Below, piece after piece: positions 33,140-45,517 of a stretch of 64,000 nt of DNA. How positions within the stretch are numbered: position 1 is the first letter of the stretch; the number at the start of each line of letters is the position of its first letter. Under the pieces are notes generated by a model. It did not search any database. It saw only the letters and a list, made by a program, of their open reading frames with translations, and had not been told where the DNA came from. Position numbers and translations under genes: made by a program. The DNA comes from Geosiphon pyriformis. Lineage: Eukaryota > Glomeromycota > Glomeromycetes > Archaeosporales > Geosiphonaceae. Where the stretch lies: contig JAAOMT010000762.1 in the NCBI GenBank assembly GCA_016748015.1, forward strand, positions 124,001 to 188,000. The letters run 5' to 3'.

Positions 33140-35230
33140 ATTATAAGAGCAAACCATTTAGGATTCACCAAATCTTTGTTTTAACAGTATAGCTAACAGT
33201 TAGAATTAAACAATAACCATTTCCCAGTAGAATTAGCTTTCAACTTTTACGTCAATGATAAAATCACAAACTGCTTAGGAGGAACAGTTAATATTAAATC
33301 CACAAGAGAAAATTTTTATATAGAATTGTTTCAACATACCAGCTTACCAAGAAATTACAGTTTCACATTAATCATCAAGGAAATCAATCAAACCATTGAA
33401 AAATACACCCAACAACAATTCTCTATTACTTATGCAGACAAAGGCAAAAGAAAATTGCAAACACCAGCAGTAACATCCAAAAAGATACAACCACCCACTT
33501 AGAAGAAGACCAGAGTTGAATCACCAACCAATCCATTATATCATTATACATTAGGAAGTGCCATCAATATCTTCTTAGCAGACGTGTTCACATCAAACAT
33601 GACATCAACCTTTGGACAATTCCCATTTCAAAGTAAACAAAAAAGAACAGAGTTATTAGAACCATATAGTAAATATTTTGAAAGATTTAAATTGCGATCA
33701 CCAATGCCATCAAAATTTCAATCACTACCATCTCAACCAGATTTTAGAACTGCAAGTCTGTGGGAAATAACAGAATCAGAAGAAAAAAAAAGTGAGGATT
33801 AAGAATTTAATTACCAAAACCTGATTTTAGAAAATCCAAAAGTTGAAACTCCAAATATTTAAACCCAGCAAATGCAAAACAATCCAAACCCCAAAACAAT
33901 TAATTAGCAAAACTTACCTCCAGTAATTGTCATTGACCAGCCACCAATTGAACTGATTATTAAGCCAATTCAATAGCAGCCACTTCAGCAACTTATTCAA
34001 CAACTGCTTCAACCACCACAACAACAACCAATTACACAAATAGCATATACACCTATTGCAAAGCTAGAAAAATTTTCTGGTAAAGAAGACAATGCCCAAA
34101 CATAGATCAACAATATCGCCAAAGCCATTACTGTTAATAACTAAGATAATACCAGAATTCTTCAAGCAATTCCCTATTTTCTTCAGGATGCTGTCAACTC
34201 ATAATATTATAGCTTAGCTTAGAAACTTCAAACATTTGATGTATTTAAATTGGAATTTTTAAGATATTTTAGTAATAACAACAGCATTAATTGCTTGGCC
34301 AACATCTTTACCACTATCAAACAGGGAGATACTGAAGCAGTTACCACTTACTTGGGATGTTTCCATTAAAATCTATGCCAAATACAAGCCATCAATGCCA
34401 ATTATTTCACCACAGCCCAGATCCTAAATCAGTTTATTTGTGGATTACACAGTAGCATTCTGCAATGCATATGGCCACTACATCCAGTCAACTTACAAGA
34501 TACAGTCACATGTGTCAAAGATTTTGAATTAGCTGAATTAAAAATTAATTATGCCCAAGCTGTAAATCTAGTAATGAATAGATCATCTGACTTGGATTTC
34601 AAACTAAAGCAATTCAGTAATTCAATCAATCAGAAAATCAAGGAATACTTAGTTGACAATCGTGCAATTTATCAACCACCACAATGATGTAATAATTTAA
34701 AAAATACAAATTGTTTCCAAAATCAGTCATGTTCACTATTATCATCCAATCAGCCATGGCAGCCAGAGATGCATGTCTGCCACCACTGTGGTAAACAAGA
34801 CCATATTCAAGCTAACTGCCATTTTTATAGTAACATATGATCGGAAAATCAATACCAAAACTCTGTTTGCAGCATTTAAACTTCACACTATTACTCAAAT
34901 CAAAACCAATATCAGCCCACTTACCTGCTAATAACACAGTAATCAATATATCAACCATCTGTATATCAACCTCCAGTTTATCAACCACAGCCATTAGTAA
35001 TTTATCAACCTCTACAACTTCAAACACTGCTTTAAAACTCCACCCAGATGACATCAGGAAACTCTAGATCCAAAGTCACCCAAAACTGGAGATTGGTAAT
35101 GGTGGTTTACCAACTGATCTCCAGTTCACCAAATCATCCATCAGGATTATGCCAGTAGAATTCGGGAGCTGAGTACACCCAAAACCCAAATTCTCAGAAC
35201 TATTTAAGTCTTCTGATAACCACAAAAGAT
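33140..35230 (+). pseudogene. Gy1p gag
   Basis: Plus-strand gag broken by many stops. An open middle segment (33,584-33,802) reads FQSKQKRTELLEPYSKYFERF. The capsid-like region near 34,040-34,600 includes TYLGCFH-like text and ILNQFICGLHSSILQCIWP. The zinc knuckle at 34,772-34,812 reads CHHCGKQDHIQANC, intact CX2CX4HX4C. The role is the same as in Gy1m. Confidence 0.8.
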
Positions 35231-35379
35231 GTCCCATCTAACAAACAGAAAACCCATCACATGCCAACACCTACTAACAATATTCTACCAGCTACCATTA
35301 CTGAAAATGAATTATTGAATGCCATCTTCCTGTTTGAACTTGAGGAATCATTAGCCACACCATTATTTAGTGGAGCTGC

Positions 35380-35710
35380 TCTCGAAGAAAAACCTATTAT
35401 TATCATATATACTAATGCCAAAGTTGATGATCACCCTATTAAACTGATTCTAGACAGTAGATCAGCTAGCAGTATCATCACAAGACAACTTATGAACCAA
35501 TTAGGTTGCCAAGTTGATCAAGCTGCTAGCACATGAATCATCACTGCTAATGGAGTGACCAAAACTCTGATCAGCGAGATTGATGACTTCTTTATAGAAG
35601 TCAATAGCATTATTATGCCAATCAAGGTATTAGTCATAGAAGCCACCCAATACCAAGCACTTATTGACAATGACTGGCTGTTCAAAACCAATACAATGCT
35701 TGATTGGAAC
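35380..35710 (+). pseudogene. Gy1p protease
   Basis: Reads AKVDDHPIKLILDSRSASSII, the retropepsin loop with Gly changed to Arg, then QLMNQLGCQVDQAAST and VLVIEATQYQALIDNDWLFK. The catalytic Asp itself is kept. A TGA interrupts near 35,534. Confidence 0.82.
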
Positions 35711-36099
35711 ATACAGGAGCTTTAATTTAGCCAGAATGGTTGACACACACATGTTTCAGCCATGTATAATCATTTTAAGACCACCAACATGTCAGCACCA
35801 CTCATTGAGTTTGAGAAAAAAGAGAAGAAACCTACCTGAGAAGCCTATTAAATATTATAGACTAAAAACAACCACAACAAGTTATCACCAATACCTTTCT
35901 GGAATGACAACAGAAAAGAAAAACAAAAGAAAAAACTTACCTGGAATGCAGACCAAGTCTGGAGAACTGACAATGATCTAAACAAATCATCAACATGAGA
36001 ATGGAAAGAGACAGACAAGAGAAAAAGGAAAAAACAACATCCACCAGCACCATCACTTATAATTTTCACACCTACACTATACCACAATGATTCACTTAT

Positions 36100-36730
36100 C
36101 ACCAACCAAAGCTCATATGCATTGATTATGGCAAGAAATTGTTATCAATGGGTGCATATTGTAGTGATGACAAGGAATACCAGATGGCAACTAAGTTTTA
36201 TTGCCGCCCATGTCTCATTGAACACTTTGGAAGACCAAAGTGAGTTGAAAAATGGAATAAGTCATGCTTGGCTTGTGGAAAAACTCTCCTTGATAAAAGA
36301 ATATGGAATGACATTTCTGGGAGAGAAGAAACATACAATGAATTGTGTCAATACATGATCCTAATAAGTGACTGAATAAGAAAAAGAACACCAATAAAAG
36401 CAGTCTGAAGGAGAACAGTAAAATAGTTAGATGGATGTTCACATAATAATGACAAAATTTGGTGAATAACTCTCACCAAAATCAAAAGAGCATTATCAGA
36501 ACAAATAAGGATGATCAAAAATAACCTTTCAGAGCCCATAAAACTTGACTGGGACCCAGAACCAGTCATAAATCTCTTAGATTCAGAACAATTTCATGAA
36601 CACTACCAGAAATTAGCATCCACTAGAGAAAAACAAGAGCAACAGTTGGAAGAAATAAACACAAGACTATGTGATCATTGTTTGATCCCATGTGACTTCC
36701 AATATTATAATAAGTGTAACCTCATTTACA
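36100..36730 (+). pseudogene. Gy1p cysteine clusters 1 and 2
   Basis: Cluster 1 at 36,110-36,360 reads CIDYGKKLLSMGAYC, FYCRPCLIEHFGRPK and CLACGKTLLDKRIW, then LCQYM. Cluster 2 at 36,665-36,725 reads LCDHCLIPCDFQYYNKCN, i.e. CX2CX3C and further Cys, one changed to Tyr. A helical region separates the two. Between protease and dUTPase in every Gy1/Gy2 copy, they are likely zinc-binding; function unknown. Confidence 0.62.
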
Positions 36731-36769
36731 ATCCACCACCACACATGATCTACACACTCTTGGAAGAGA

Positions 36770-37430
36770 AAGAACCAATCAGCAGCTGTGCATTAGAATT
36801 GGAATCAATTTTCAATTCCAATTCAAACTCTAACAATGATGATGACAAAAATAATGGTTCCAGCTTTGTTTAAAATGACAACAAAAATTATGATGATTTA
36901 AACTCCAATTTAAACCCCAAAACATACATTGCACTTCCTGATCTCACCAAAAAACAGAAACTTAAATAGTTCAGCAATAATAATGAAGGTATTATGCCAG
37001 AATGTGCACATGATACTAATGTAGGATTTAATCTAAGATATTTGGGAAAAGATCCCATCAAATTGGAACTCCATTTGCACACCTGCATTGATCTCAAAAT
37101 AGCACTGGAAATTCTAGCAACAACAATGGTTCAGTTAGCATCTAGAAGTAACTTAGCCAAAAAAGGAATCAACATTAGAGAAAGAATAATTGACACAGGA
37201 TATATAGAAAATATTATTGCTATACTACAAAATGACTCAAAAAAGGCATATATCATAGATTCAAATGAAGAGATAGCACAGGCAATATTCTTGCCTCTGG
37301 TTAAAATAGCTTAATTAGTATTAGTAGAAAACCGAGAAGAATTAGGGATAACAGCAAGAGGGATACAAAAATTCAGATCCACAAGTAGAATAGATGTACT
37401 AGTTAATATAGCAAAAGAAAAAATTGTTGA
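36770..37430 (+). pseudogene. Gy1p dUTPase domain
   Basis: After an acidic Asn-rich linker (36,790-36,900), the domain reads ECAHDTNVGFNLRYLGKDP (motif I region), ASRSNLAKKGINIRERIIDTG (motifs II and III, slightly over 20 residues in total with YIENI), AQAIFLPLVKIA (motif IV) and ARGIQKFRSTSRID (motif V). RSxLAKKGI and xIIDxGYIxNI are diagnostic of dUTPases. It is disabled by stops (for example near 37,311) and motif V glycine losses. It is the clearest Gy1 copy of the domain. Confidence 0.82.
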
Positions 37431-37439
37431 CAAGAGAGA

Positions 37440-37780
37440 AATTATCTCCACCCATCAACCAATTTCTATTCCATTATATGACCAGTACATGGTAGTTATA
37501 GAGAGAAAAGTAAAGAATCAGGTTCAGATTTTTAAGACAGAAGCAACCCTTTGTAAATCAAGAGAGATTGGATTAGTCAATCTATACATACTGGTTAAAA
37601 ATCACAGTCACATCAAAATTCTCATTTACAACAACATGAGAAATGTCATCAAAATACTAGAAAAAACAACCATTAGATACTTAACCACTGAAATTGAAAA
37701 CCAACTGCCAAACACCATTTCAAACTTTCCACAACTGTGTAGATATGTAGATATCACATCTCAAACCATATATGGATGAG
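37440..37780 (+). pseudogene. Gy1p segment between dUTPase and RT
   Basis: The open stretch at 37,489-37,779 reads VVIERKVKNQVQIFKTEATLC, split here as conserved text shared with Gy1m 25,424-25,870, then GLVNLYILVKN, IKILEKTTIRYL and FPQLCRYVDITSQTIYG. Unrecognised but conserved, with repeated short beta-like stretches. Confidence 0.5.
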
Positions 37781-37849
37781 AAGAATATTATTTGCTCTAA
37801 CCAGAACAATTAGAACAGATAAACTTGGGAAATCTAGACCCACTACAAT

Positions 37850-39170
37850 GTATGTAATTCAAGATATTACTCAACAACTTCAATAATATCTTTGCCAGTG
37901 AAAACAAATTTGGCAGAACTGACATTATTTAGCATCAGATTAAGATGAGAGATGCAATGTCAATTAAACAAAGAGCATACAGAGTACTACCAGCCAGCCA
38001 TGAAATCATTCGTCAAAAAATCAATCAGATGCTTGACAATGGGCTAATTCAGTTATTAATAAGCCCATGATCATCACCAATGGTATTAGTCTATAAGAAG
38101 AATGAAAAAATCTGCTTTTGTGTAGATTACTGGAAACTGAATGAAATAACAAAAGAAGATAGTTATCCAACTCCAAAGATCCAAGAACTTTTTGATGTTT
38201 TTGGAGGAAAAAAATGGTTCTCAACATTAGACTTAGACAGTGGTTATTAACAAGTAGCTATAAATCTGGAAGATAAAAAGAAAACAGCATTCACAACATA
38301 AGAAGGAAATTTCGAATTTAAAGTCATGCCATTTGGCTTGATGAATGCTCTAGCCACTTTCCAGCAGCTTATAAAAATTGTTTATACAGGACTGCTATGG
38401 AAATCAGTAGTTGTATATCTAGACAATACTAATATGTTCTCAAAAACATTTAATGATTATCTGCATTATCTCTAACAAGTATTTGAAAGACTCAGACAAG
38501 CAAGATTAAAATTGAATGCAAATAAGTGTTTCTTTGACAAGATGGAACTCAAGTTTTTGGAACATGTAGTGAGCAAAAACAGTATTAAAACAAATTCAGA
38601 TAAGATTGAGATTGTTAAAAACTTTCCAATACCAAATAATCTCACAGAATTAAGAGTATTCTTGGGATTTACTGGATACTATTGCCACTTTATCAAAGAC
38701 TTTTCTAAAATAGCTTAACTATTACACCAACTCCAAACAAAAAACACCAAATATGAATGAACTAAAACTCAACAAGAAGCTTTTGATACATTAAAAAGAA
38801 AGCTTATTCAAGTTCTAGTACTGATCTATCCAGATTATAGCAAGCCATTCATAATCACAACTAATGCATCTGGTTAAACATTGGGAACAGTACTATCACA
38901 GAAAGGATTAGATGAAAGAGAACATCCAATAGCTTACACTAGTAGAAGCTTAAGTCCAGCTAAAAAGAACTATAGAACTCCAACACTGGAACACTTAGCT
39001 ATCTATTAGGTTGTTATCAAATGAAAAGAATACTTGAGTTAAAAGTTTGATGTGTATACTGATTACAAAGGATTAACTTCAATCTAGAAACAAGAATTTG
39101 GAGACGATTGCCATGCCAAATGAAAGATAAAACTTTTATCATTTAATTATACAGTACATTATAAAAAATG
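37850..39170 (+). pseudogene. Gy1p reverse transcriptase and RNase H
   Basis: RT spans about 37,905-38,720: ICFCVDYWKLNEITKEDSYP, KKWFSTLDLDSGY, FEFKVMPFGLMNALATFQQL, then VVVYLDNTNMFSK with Asn for the second Asp of YxDD. The connection LKFLEHVVSKNSIKTNSDK follows. RNase H to 39,170 has IYPDYSKPFIITTNASG and HPIAYTSRSLSPAKKNY. Stops replace Gln in GYWQVA-type, TTQEGN-type and YLQQVF-type contexts, each CAA to TAA or TGG to TAA. Confidence 0.92.
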
Positions 39171-39454
39171 AAAATGAAAATGAAAATGCTAATGGATTGG
39201 TGCAAATGAGACAAATCTAAAAACATTTCAACCCAAAAATATAACAAAAAATAAATATACAAAAATATCAACAACTCCAACATTATATAAATACCAAATT
39301 GTTCAAGAAGAAATTATCTCAAAAAAAACAAAGTAACATAAAACAGCAATCAAAATATTTTATCAACCATCAAAATATACTTTACCAGAAAAACAAAAGA
39401 AATCCAGATCAACCAACCAGAGTAATTACAGAATTAGAGAAAGAGACAATATTA

Positions 39455-40510
39455 TTTAACATGCACTCAGATCCAACAGCAGAATATATTTATAAAGAAG
39501 CAACCATAGAAAGAACCAGAAAAAAATACTATTGGCCATCAATGTATCTAGACATTATTTAATATTTTCAAAGTTGTGATGCTTGTCAAAAAAGAGGTGA
39601 AACAAAACTCAGTGAACCATTAAGACCAATTAAAGTGGGACAACTATTCAATCACATTGGAATTAACTTAGTCAGACCATTAACTATTACCAGCAAAGGC
39701 AACAGATATATTGCAGTAGCCATGGACTATCTCACAAAATAGCCAGAAGCAAAAGCTATTCAAAGAGCAGATACAAAATCCATTGCCAAATTTGGCCATC
39801 AAGATTTAATTTGTCAACATAGATGTCTAAAAGAACTACTATTAGATCAAGAAACTCACTTTGTGAATAAAACATTGGCAGAATTAAGTTAAAGATTTGG
39901 GATAAAAAGACCATTATCATTATCATACTATTCACAAACAAATGGGTTAGTTAAAAAGTTTAACAGAACATTGTGTGAAGCCATTGCCAAAATCAGCCAA
40001 GAAAATCAGGATGAATAAAATTTGATTATATCATCAGTATTATTTGTTTATTGGACAATGAAGCAAGACACTACACAAGCAACACTATTTGAATTGGTAT
40101 ATGGTAGAACAGCAACATTACCAGTTAAGATAGAAGTTAAAACATATTCAATAGAACCAATAACAGAAGAAAATTTTCAAAGAACATTATTGAGAAAAAC
40201 ATATGACTTAATAGAGACACTAGAAAACAAATGACAAAAAGCAGTTGATAACATCTAAAAGTCACAAGAAAAACAAAAAAAAAGACATGATAACCAACTA
40301 TCAAAGAAACCAGTTGAATTCAAGATTGGAGACAAAGTACTTTTACATTGTATTAAAGCAGAAAAACAATGGAGTGGGAAATTTGACCCCAAATAGGATG
40401 GACCATTTCACATAAAAGAAATTCTTAGAAATAGAGCTTTTAAATTAAGGTAGAACAACAAAATCTTAACCAAAGCAGTACATGGTGATCAACTAAAACA
40501 ATATCACTAT
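39455..40510 (+). pseudogene. Gy1p integrase and GPY/F region
   Basis: The zinc-binding region reads HSDPTAEYIYKEATIERTRK and CDACQKRGE. The core has HIGINLVRPLTITSKGNRYI (first Asp changed to Asn), CLKELLLDQETHFVNKTLAEL and TNGLVKKFNRTLCEAIAKIS. The C-terminal portion reads FKIGDKVLLHCIKAEKQW and DGPFHIKEILRNRAFKLR (GPY/F module). Several stops at expected Trp or Gln sites. Integrates cDNA in intact relatives. Confidence 0.92.
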
Positions 40511-40689
40511 ATAGTATCATCATCTACCAGTAATATTTCACAATTAGGAGTACAGAGAATACTAATCAAACCAGATGAGATTTCACGAAATCTAAAACCA
40601 ATTATAATCATTAAACCAAACACATAAAATCAAACAACTAAAAGAGTATATAAAAACACAGTATATGTGATAAAAAACAGCAGAAAAAT

Positions 40690-41317
40690 GGAGATTACTA
40701 ATAGCATTCACTCACTAGCACAACAACTTTTTTAACTGATCCAACAACAAGAAATGAAAATTACAATCAACCAACAAACTATCAGATACACAAACACCAG
40801 AAAAGAATTATGAGATAAAATACAGAGAAAAACAGAAAACACTGTGTACAAAATAATCATAAAAGTGAAATTGGCAATAGAAACACAACCAAAAATGACC
40901 CAATATTAAGAGTTGACTATAGAAACTTGAAATTGGTGAATACAGCAATTTCCAAAAAACTTTTGTTAATTTTATTTGGAACAACACTTGAACATTCAAA
41001 GCTTATATACAAATAAAACAAAATGATTATTTGATACAACAGTACTGCAACAACTGGAACAATTTGTGAAGAAAAACAATTTGACCACACAAGCAAAAGC
41101 CATTTATTGGCTACACACTGGATTTCAAGATCAATCAGAAATCTTACTCAATCCAGAAATGAACTCTATTATCATTAACCAAATAGGAAAAATAATCAAT
41201 GTTTAATTTGAAGAATTACAGAACAAGATAGCACAAGTAATTCTTAAAAAAGAAGTTCAAAAAATACTCAAAGATAGAAAATTAGAATTAAGAGATCTCG
41301 ATAGAGCTTAATATTAA
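40690..41317 (+). pseudogene. Gy1p extra C-terminal domain after integrase
   Basis: Begins MEITNSIHSLAQQLF and continues with helical text (AKAIYWLHTGFQDQSEILLNP near 41,095-41,160; KKEVQKILKDRKLELRDLDRA to 41,310). It ends in a stop just before the purine tract at 41,317-41,331. It matches the Gy1m segment at 21,944-22,740 in order and in landmarks (LAQQLF, IYxLHTxFQ, DRA). Unknown function. Confidence 0.6.
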
Positions 41318-41331
41318 AGAAAAAAAAATAA

Positions 41332-42213
41332 TGTTACTCATAGAATATAAAAGATATATTAGCATATAAATTAGCCAATCAGAAGTAGCTATAGTAAATA
41401 TGGAATTCCAGGATTCCTTTCAAAGGAATTGCAGAATTTCAGGAATTTTAGGATTCTCATACAAGGAATTGCAGAATTCCAGAATTCCAGGATTCTTTTC
41501 AAAGACATCACAGAATTCCAGAAATTCCAAGAATTCCAGGATTCCTGGTGTAAAAAATTGAGGAATTGAGGAATTTCAATTATGTATATATATCAGTAGT
41601 ATTAGAAAAAGAAAAAACAGACCTCTCAGTTTAAATTTGATTTTAGCAATCTTCCACATTACAAATATCAAAATAAATAATTATTTACTATATCAAATTC
41701 ATTCTTCACTATCAACACTTTATGTTAATAGTAATTAATACTTGACCACACTGGAACAATAGCTCTTGATCATGGCTATTGACAGGATACTAATCTTTAG
41801 CACCTTGGCTTATTTTTTTATTTTTTTTTATTTTTTTATTTTCTTTTTTTGTTATTTCTTTTGTTGTGTATTAATTAATTAAAAGATTAAAGCATTGAGT
41901 TATTGACATTAAGAATTGCCTGGTAAAAAACCCTTGCAAGTGGGTAAAGCACGTAAAAAAATTATGGATTACTTATCAAAAGAGTACTGGCCATCAAGCT
42001 AAAGAAAAAAATTGACAAAATTGCGATTCTGGGAAGCTACAGATAAACAATTATTGAATTTCTGTTTATTATACAAAGAACTCAACCAAAACCTTCAGAT
42101 AACAATATCTTTAGATAACAATACCTTCAAATTATCATCATTGCAAATAGCTTTTGAGCACCAAGTTATGAGTTTGTTATTTGATTGGCAACTCTAAATA
42201 ATCATTTATAACA
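41332..42213 (+). repeat. 3' LTR of Gy1p
   Basis: Matches 32,225-33,062 from TGTTACTCATAGAATATAA to ATTTATAACA, including the GAATTCC-rich array (41,400-41,560). It is somewhat longer than the 5' copy because of a duplicated AATACC-TTCAAATTATC-like stretch near 42,100-42,140 and array differences. Confidence 0.93.
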
Positions 42214-42900
42214 ACATGACTGTAAATTTATAAGTACCATACTTGGTAATAAAAGCAGTTTTTTTTTTGCTTTCTGGATCCATCTTTACTTGCCAGAATT
42301 CAGCAGTTAAGTTAATAGTTGAGAAGAAAGCAGCACTATTGAATTTATTTAGCATTGCATCAATTTTGAGAAGTGGGTATATGTCTCTTATAGTGATGAC
42401 ATTTAATTGACAGTAATCAACACAAAAGTGTAGGATTTCATCTTTCTTGGATACCACTACAACTGAAAAAGCCCATTTACTTTTGGTTTCTTATATAAAT
42501 CCAAGATCTTTTATCTGGTTTATTTTTTTCTTGATAAATTCATCATTGTGTTGATTAGATTAATAAAGATTCAAATAGATAAGATGAGTTTTTTTTGTGG
42601 TAATAGTGTATTGTATCACATGGGTTCATCCAGGGATATCACTTTCTTTTGAGATAACTGGGCTATTTCTAGCCAACAGATTTTTAATGTCCACTTTTCT
42701 TTCTTTAGAAAAAGGTTCTTTTTGTTCTACAACTAGTGATTGGATTTTAGGTGGTTTATTTTCAAAGAACTTTTGTATTTCTTTTAGTTTTTCTCTGGGT
42801 ATCAAACTAATTGGCTTCCAATCTTTGTAATAGATTAGACAGGAATTGTATTTATTACTAAGAGAATACAAAGATTTATTACACTAGCATCTGGCACAAG
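42214..42900 (-). pseudogene. Gy3a reverse transcriptase, N-terminal piece
   Basis: The minus strand reads DWKPISLIPREKLKEIQKFF and LARNSPVISKESDIPG (42,626-42,871), then KWAFSVVVVSKKDEILHFCVD, INAITIRDIYPL-like text, FFSTINLTAEFWQVKMDPES and TAFITKYGTYKFTVM. The frame is cut by the Gy1p LTR right before the PFGL motif and resumes at NASPIF at 32,224. Only a few codons are missing at the junction. Confidence 0.9.
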
Positions 42901-43039
42901 GATCATGCCACCAATAACTATATTTTGCTTTCTTGCCAGGTTTTCTATCAAAAGTTTTTCTGAGGATATCATAGTAGGGCCAGCAGATCAGCTTGTCATT
43001 TACCATAATTTCTTCTTTATCTGCTTTGACATTATCTAA

Positions 43040-43700
43040 TGGCTTGCCATTGCTGGTAAAGATAGTATAAGCAAATTCAGCAGTTTTTTTTGTTTTTTTT
43101 GTTTATTTTCTTCATTATTTTCTTCATTATTTGACTCATCTGATTGCTTTTCTTCTTGGTTTTGTTTGGATATTAGAGAAGTTGTTCAATAACAACACTT
43201 AACCATGATGAGTTTTTCACCACATTTGATGATTAGTTCACAAAGTTCATAATTAAGCAAGACTTTTGCTTTTTTGAGTTATTTATTGCCAACAATTATG
43301 GTGTATTTTTTTGCTTCAGATACTTCCAATGCTAATGTTATTAATTTAAACAGGAACAGCTTTGGTTATGCCCAGACTTTTTTTTTTGTTACCATGTACA
43401 TTGGTCATTAGTCTTGTGGATGATTCATCAATTTTTCTGCCAATTGCTTCTAAAAAGTGTTTAGCAATAATGCTAACAGATGATTTACTGTCCAGAATCA
43501 AATCAATAAAATAACCTGCCACTTGGGCTTTACAAATAAGAGGAGTAATATTGCTGTTGTCAGCAAGTTCAGCTTGGTGTGAGTGCTTGTTGGTCTTTGG
43601 TGTCTTCTTCTTTGGAATCAATAATTTGTAAAAATCTTTTCTAAACTGTAAATGAATTATTAATTGGCCAAAAGTGATATGTGTTAAGGTTTCCATAAAA
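43040..43700 (-). pseudogene. Gy3a protease and linker
   Basis: The minus-strand frame at 43,346-43,696 includes CKAQVAGYFIDLILDSKSSVS, the retropepsin loop (DSG changed to DSK), followed by IIAKHFLEAIGRKIDESSTRL. The linker to RT contains AEFAYTIFTSNGKPLDN and WPYYDILRKTF plus a decayed Cys motif. No dUTPase signature was seen in this family. Confidence 0.8.
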
Positions 43701-43869
43701 TCTTTTACAACAGAATAGGATCCAGATTTTTGTACAATTTCTGGGGGTTCTAACTTTAAAAGATTCTTAAAAACTTTAGCCTTTAATGGCTTATTGTTAT
43801 CAGCAATAGAAGTTAAGGCTTTGTTAGAATCTAGAACAAAATCAACCTTGGTTTTCTTTTTTTTCTTGT

Positions 43870-45481
43870 TAAGTCAGAAGTGTTAGTTTATCCATATTAT
43901 GATCATTATTAGTTAGGTTAAAGGCATAAAAGGGGTTTTCTTCTGGTTGGTTTGCACTCTTACTCTTTGGAGGTGTGTCTACCAGTTTAAAGATTGATAA
44001 ACAGTAGCTTCAACTAGGAGATTCTCTCCAAAGAAATTGATGTTAGCATAATTGGGTCTTTGATTGAAGATATTGTTGTTGATAGTTCTGTTGTTTTGAT
44101 TATCATTGTTACAATCTCTTGAGAAATGTTCAGTTAATTCACAGTAGTAGCATACAGATAGACTATAATTTTGCTGTCTTTGATAAGAGGGCTGCTGAAG
44201 CTAATTGAAACATGGTTCAAATCTGGGTCTTTGTGATTGTTGATTTTCTCTAACTGCTTGGGCTAAGGATTCCAGTAACTGGACAAGATTGGCTGTAAGT
44301 CTATTTATTAACTGTTCATTTGGGTTTTGAGTTTGAACAGCAAAAAATGCAGCAGCCATTTGTGGAGTAGGAGCAAAAATTGGAAGTGTAAATCTTAGGT
44401 GCATTCTTTGATTGTCTTCTATTTTCTGGGCAAGTTCAATGACCATATCTATTGTGGAATTATTTTTCAATGCCAAGAGAGGTTAAAGAGCATAGAAAAG
44501 ATCAGTTCTCAATTTTTTTGTAAAGGAATGAATCTTTTGCTTTTCTGTCCAGTTTCTTCTAAAATTTACTTACTTGATTAATTTTCTGATTGCTTTGGCA
44601 TACTCAGTTACAACTTTACCAGGACTTTGAGTTCTTCTTTTTAATTCCATATGTTATTTGAATATCAAGATTAAAGTTCTAAATTTCATTTTAAACCAGG
44701 TAGTAAAAGAGTTGTTATTTTCTCCAGCATTTGCCAGTGTCTATTTAATAATTCTTTGCTGAACATTGGCATTGGTTTTTTGTAAGAACCAAGTAGCAGA
44801 AAAGCCTTGGAAATAGCCACCAATAATTTGGAATTTATATTCATTATCATATTGGTTGGCTATGGCAGCTTTTTCAAAGTTATTCAATCATTTGATTAAA
44901 TTTTGTACATTACTTTTGAATAAAGATAGTGGGGTGTTATTTTTTTGCTTTAAAGCAGTTTATATGCACTGAAGGGCGATCAGAATGTTTTGTTGTATAG
45001 GATCATTAGCCATTGGTTCAGAAGTAGCTGTTTTTGTGAAATGTTCTGATTTACTTAAGAAGAAATCAAAAACAAGAGCAGTTTAATAGCTTTCTTTTTC
45101 TGTTTTAAAGAAGGTTTCAGATAGCTGATAAGCAGCAATCCAGATGTGAATTTGGTAATTCAAGTATTCAGAATCAGAGGGCTGTTGTTCAAAAGTTGTG
45201 GAGTATAAAAGTTGATTGATGCTGTTGTTTTTTTCTTCAAAGTTGTTTTCAAAATAAGCTTGGTCAAAGTAATAGGTTGTATAAGCTGTGTAGGTTTCAG
45301 CCAAATGCTTATTCAGAAACCAGTTCCAAAAGTCTTGGAATTGTCTACTGGATTGTTTTTCAATGAAGAAGCAAATTAAGCAGAAGGGCAAAAAATTGAG
45401 TTTAATAAAGTCTAAATTATTTTTGTTGTGTGCTTCAAAGTGTTTTTCTGATTGTTGTGACAGGTATGAATAATTACCCAT
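43870..45481 (-). pseudogene. Gy3a gag
   Basis: Starts at 45,481 (MGNYSYLSQQSEKHFEAHNKN) with an open N-terminal 132 codons rich in aromatic residues (EKQSSRQFQDFWNWFLNKHL). A central capsid-like part follows, then a segment at 44,201-44,476 (MVIELAQKIEDNQRMHLRF) and a zinc knuckle CYYCELTEHFSRDC at 44,115-44,160. The second Gy3 copy (46,262-47,299) has the same N-terminal half. Interrupted by stops around 44,500-45,080. Confidence 0.85.
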
Positions 45482-45517
45482 ATAATAAGAAACAAAGTAA
45501 ATTTTGACAATCTTATA

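Larger units (their letters stand above)
32225..42213 (+). mobile_element. Gy1p: Ty3/gypsy element with dUTPase, complete with both LTRs
   Basis: Plus-strand element with LTRs at 32,225-33,062 and 41,332-42,213, each beginning TGTTACTCATAGAATAT and ending TAATA or TAACA. Flanks GCAT (32,221-32,224) and ACAT (42,214-42,217) fit a 4-bp duplication with one transition. It lies within the RT of Gy3a, in the opposite orientation. It has the same domain order as Gy1m. Protein similarity to Gy1m is high, but the LTR centres differ: this one has a GAATTCC-rich array where Gy1m has a GCAATATGC array. Confidence 0.92.

Noticed and set aside
43040-43340. A dUTPase in Gy3a
   Set aside because: The linker between protease and RT has Cys and Trp-rich text but none of the dUTPase motifs found in Gy1 and Gy2.
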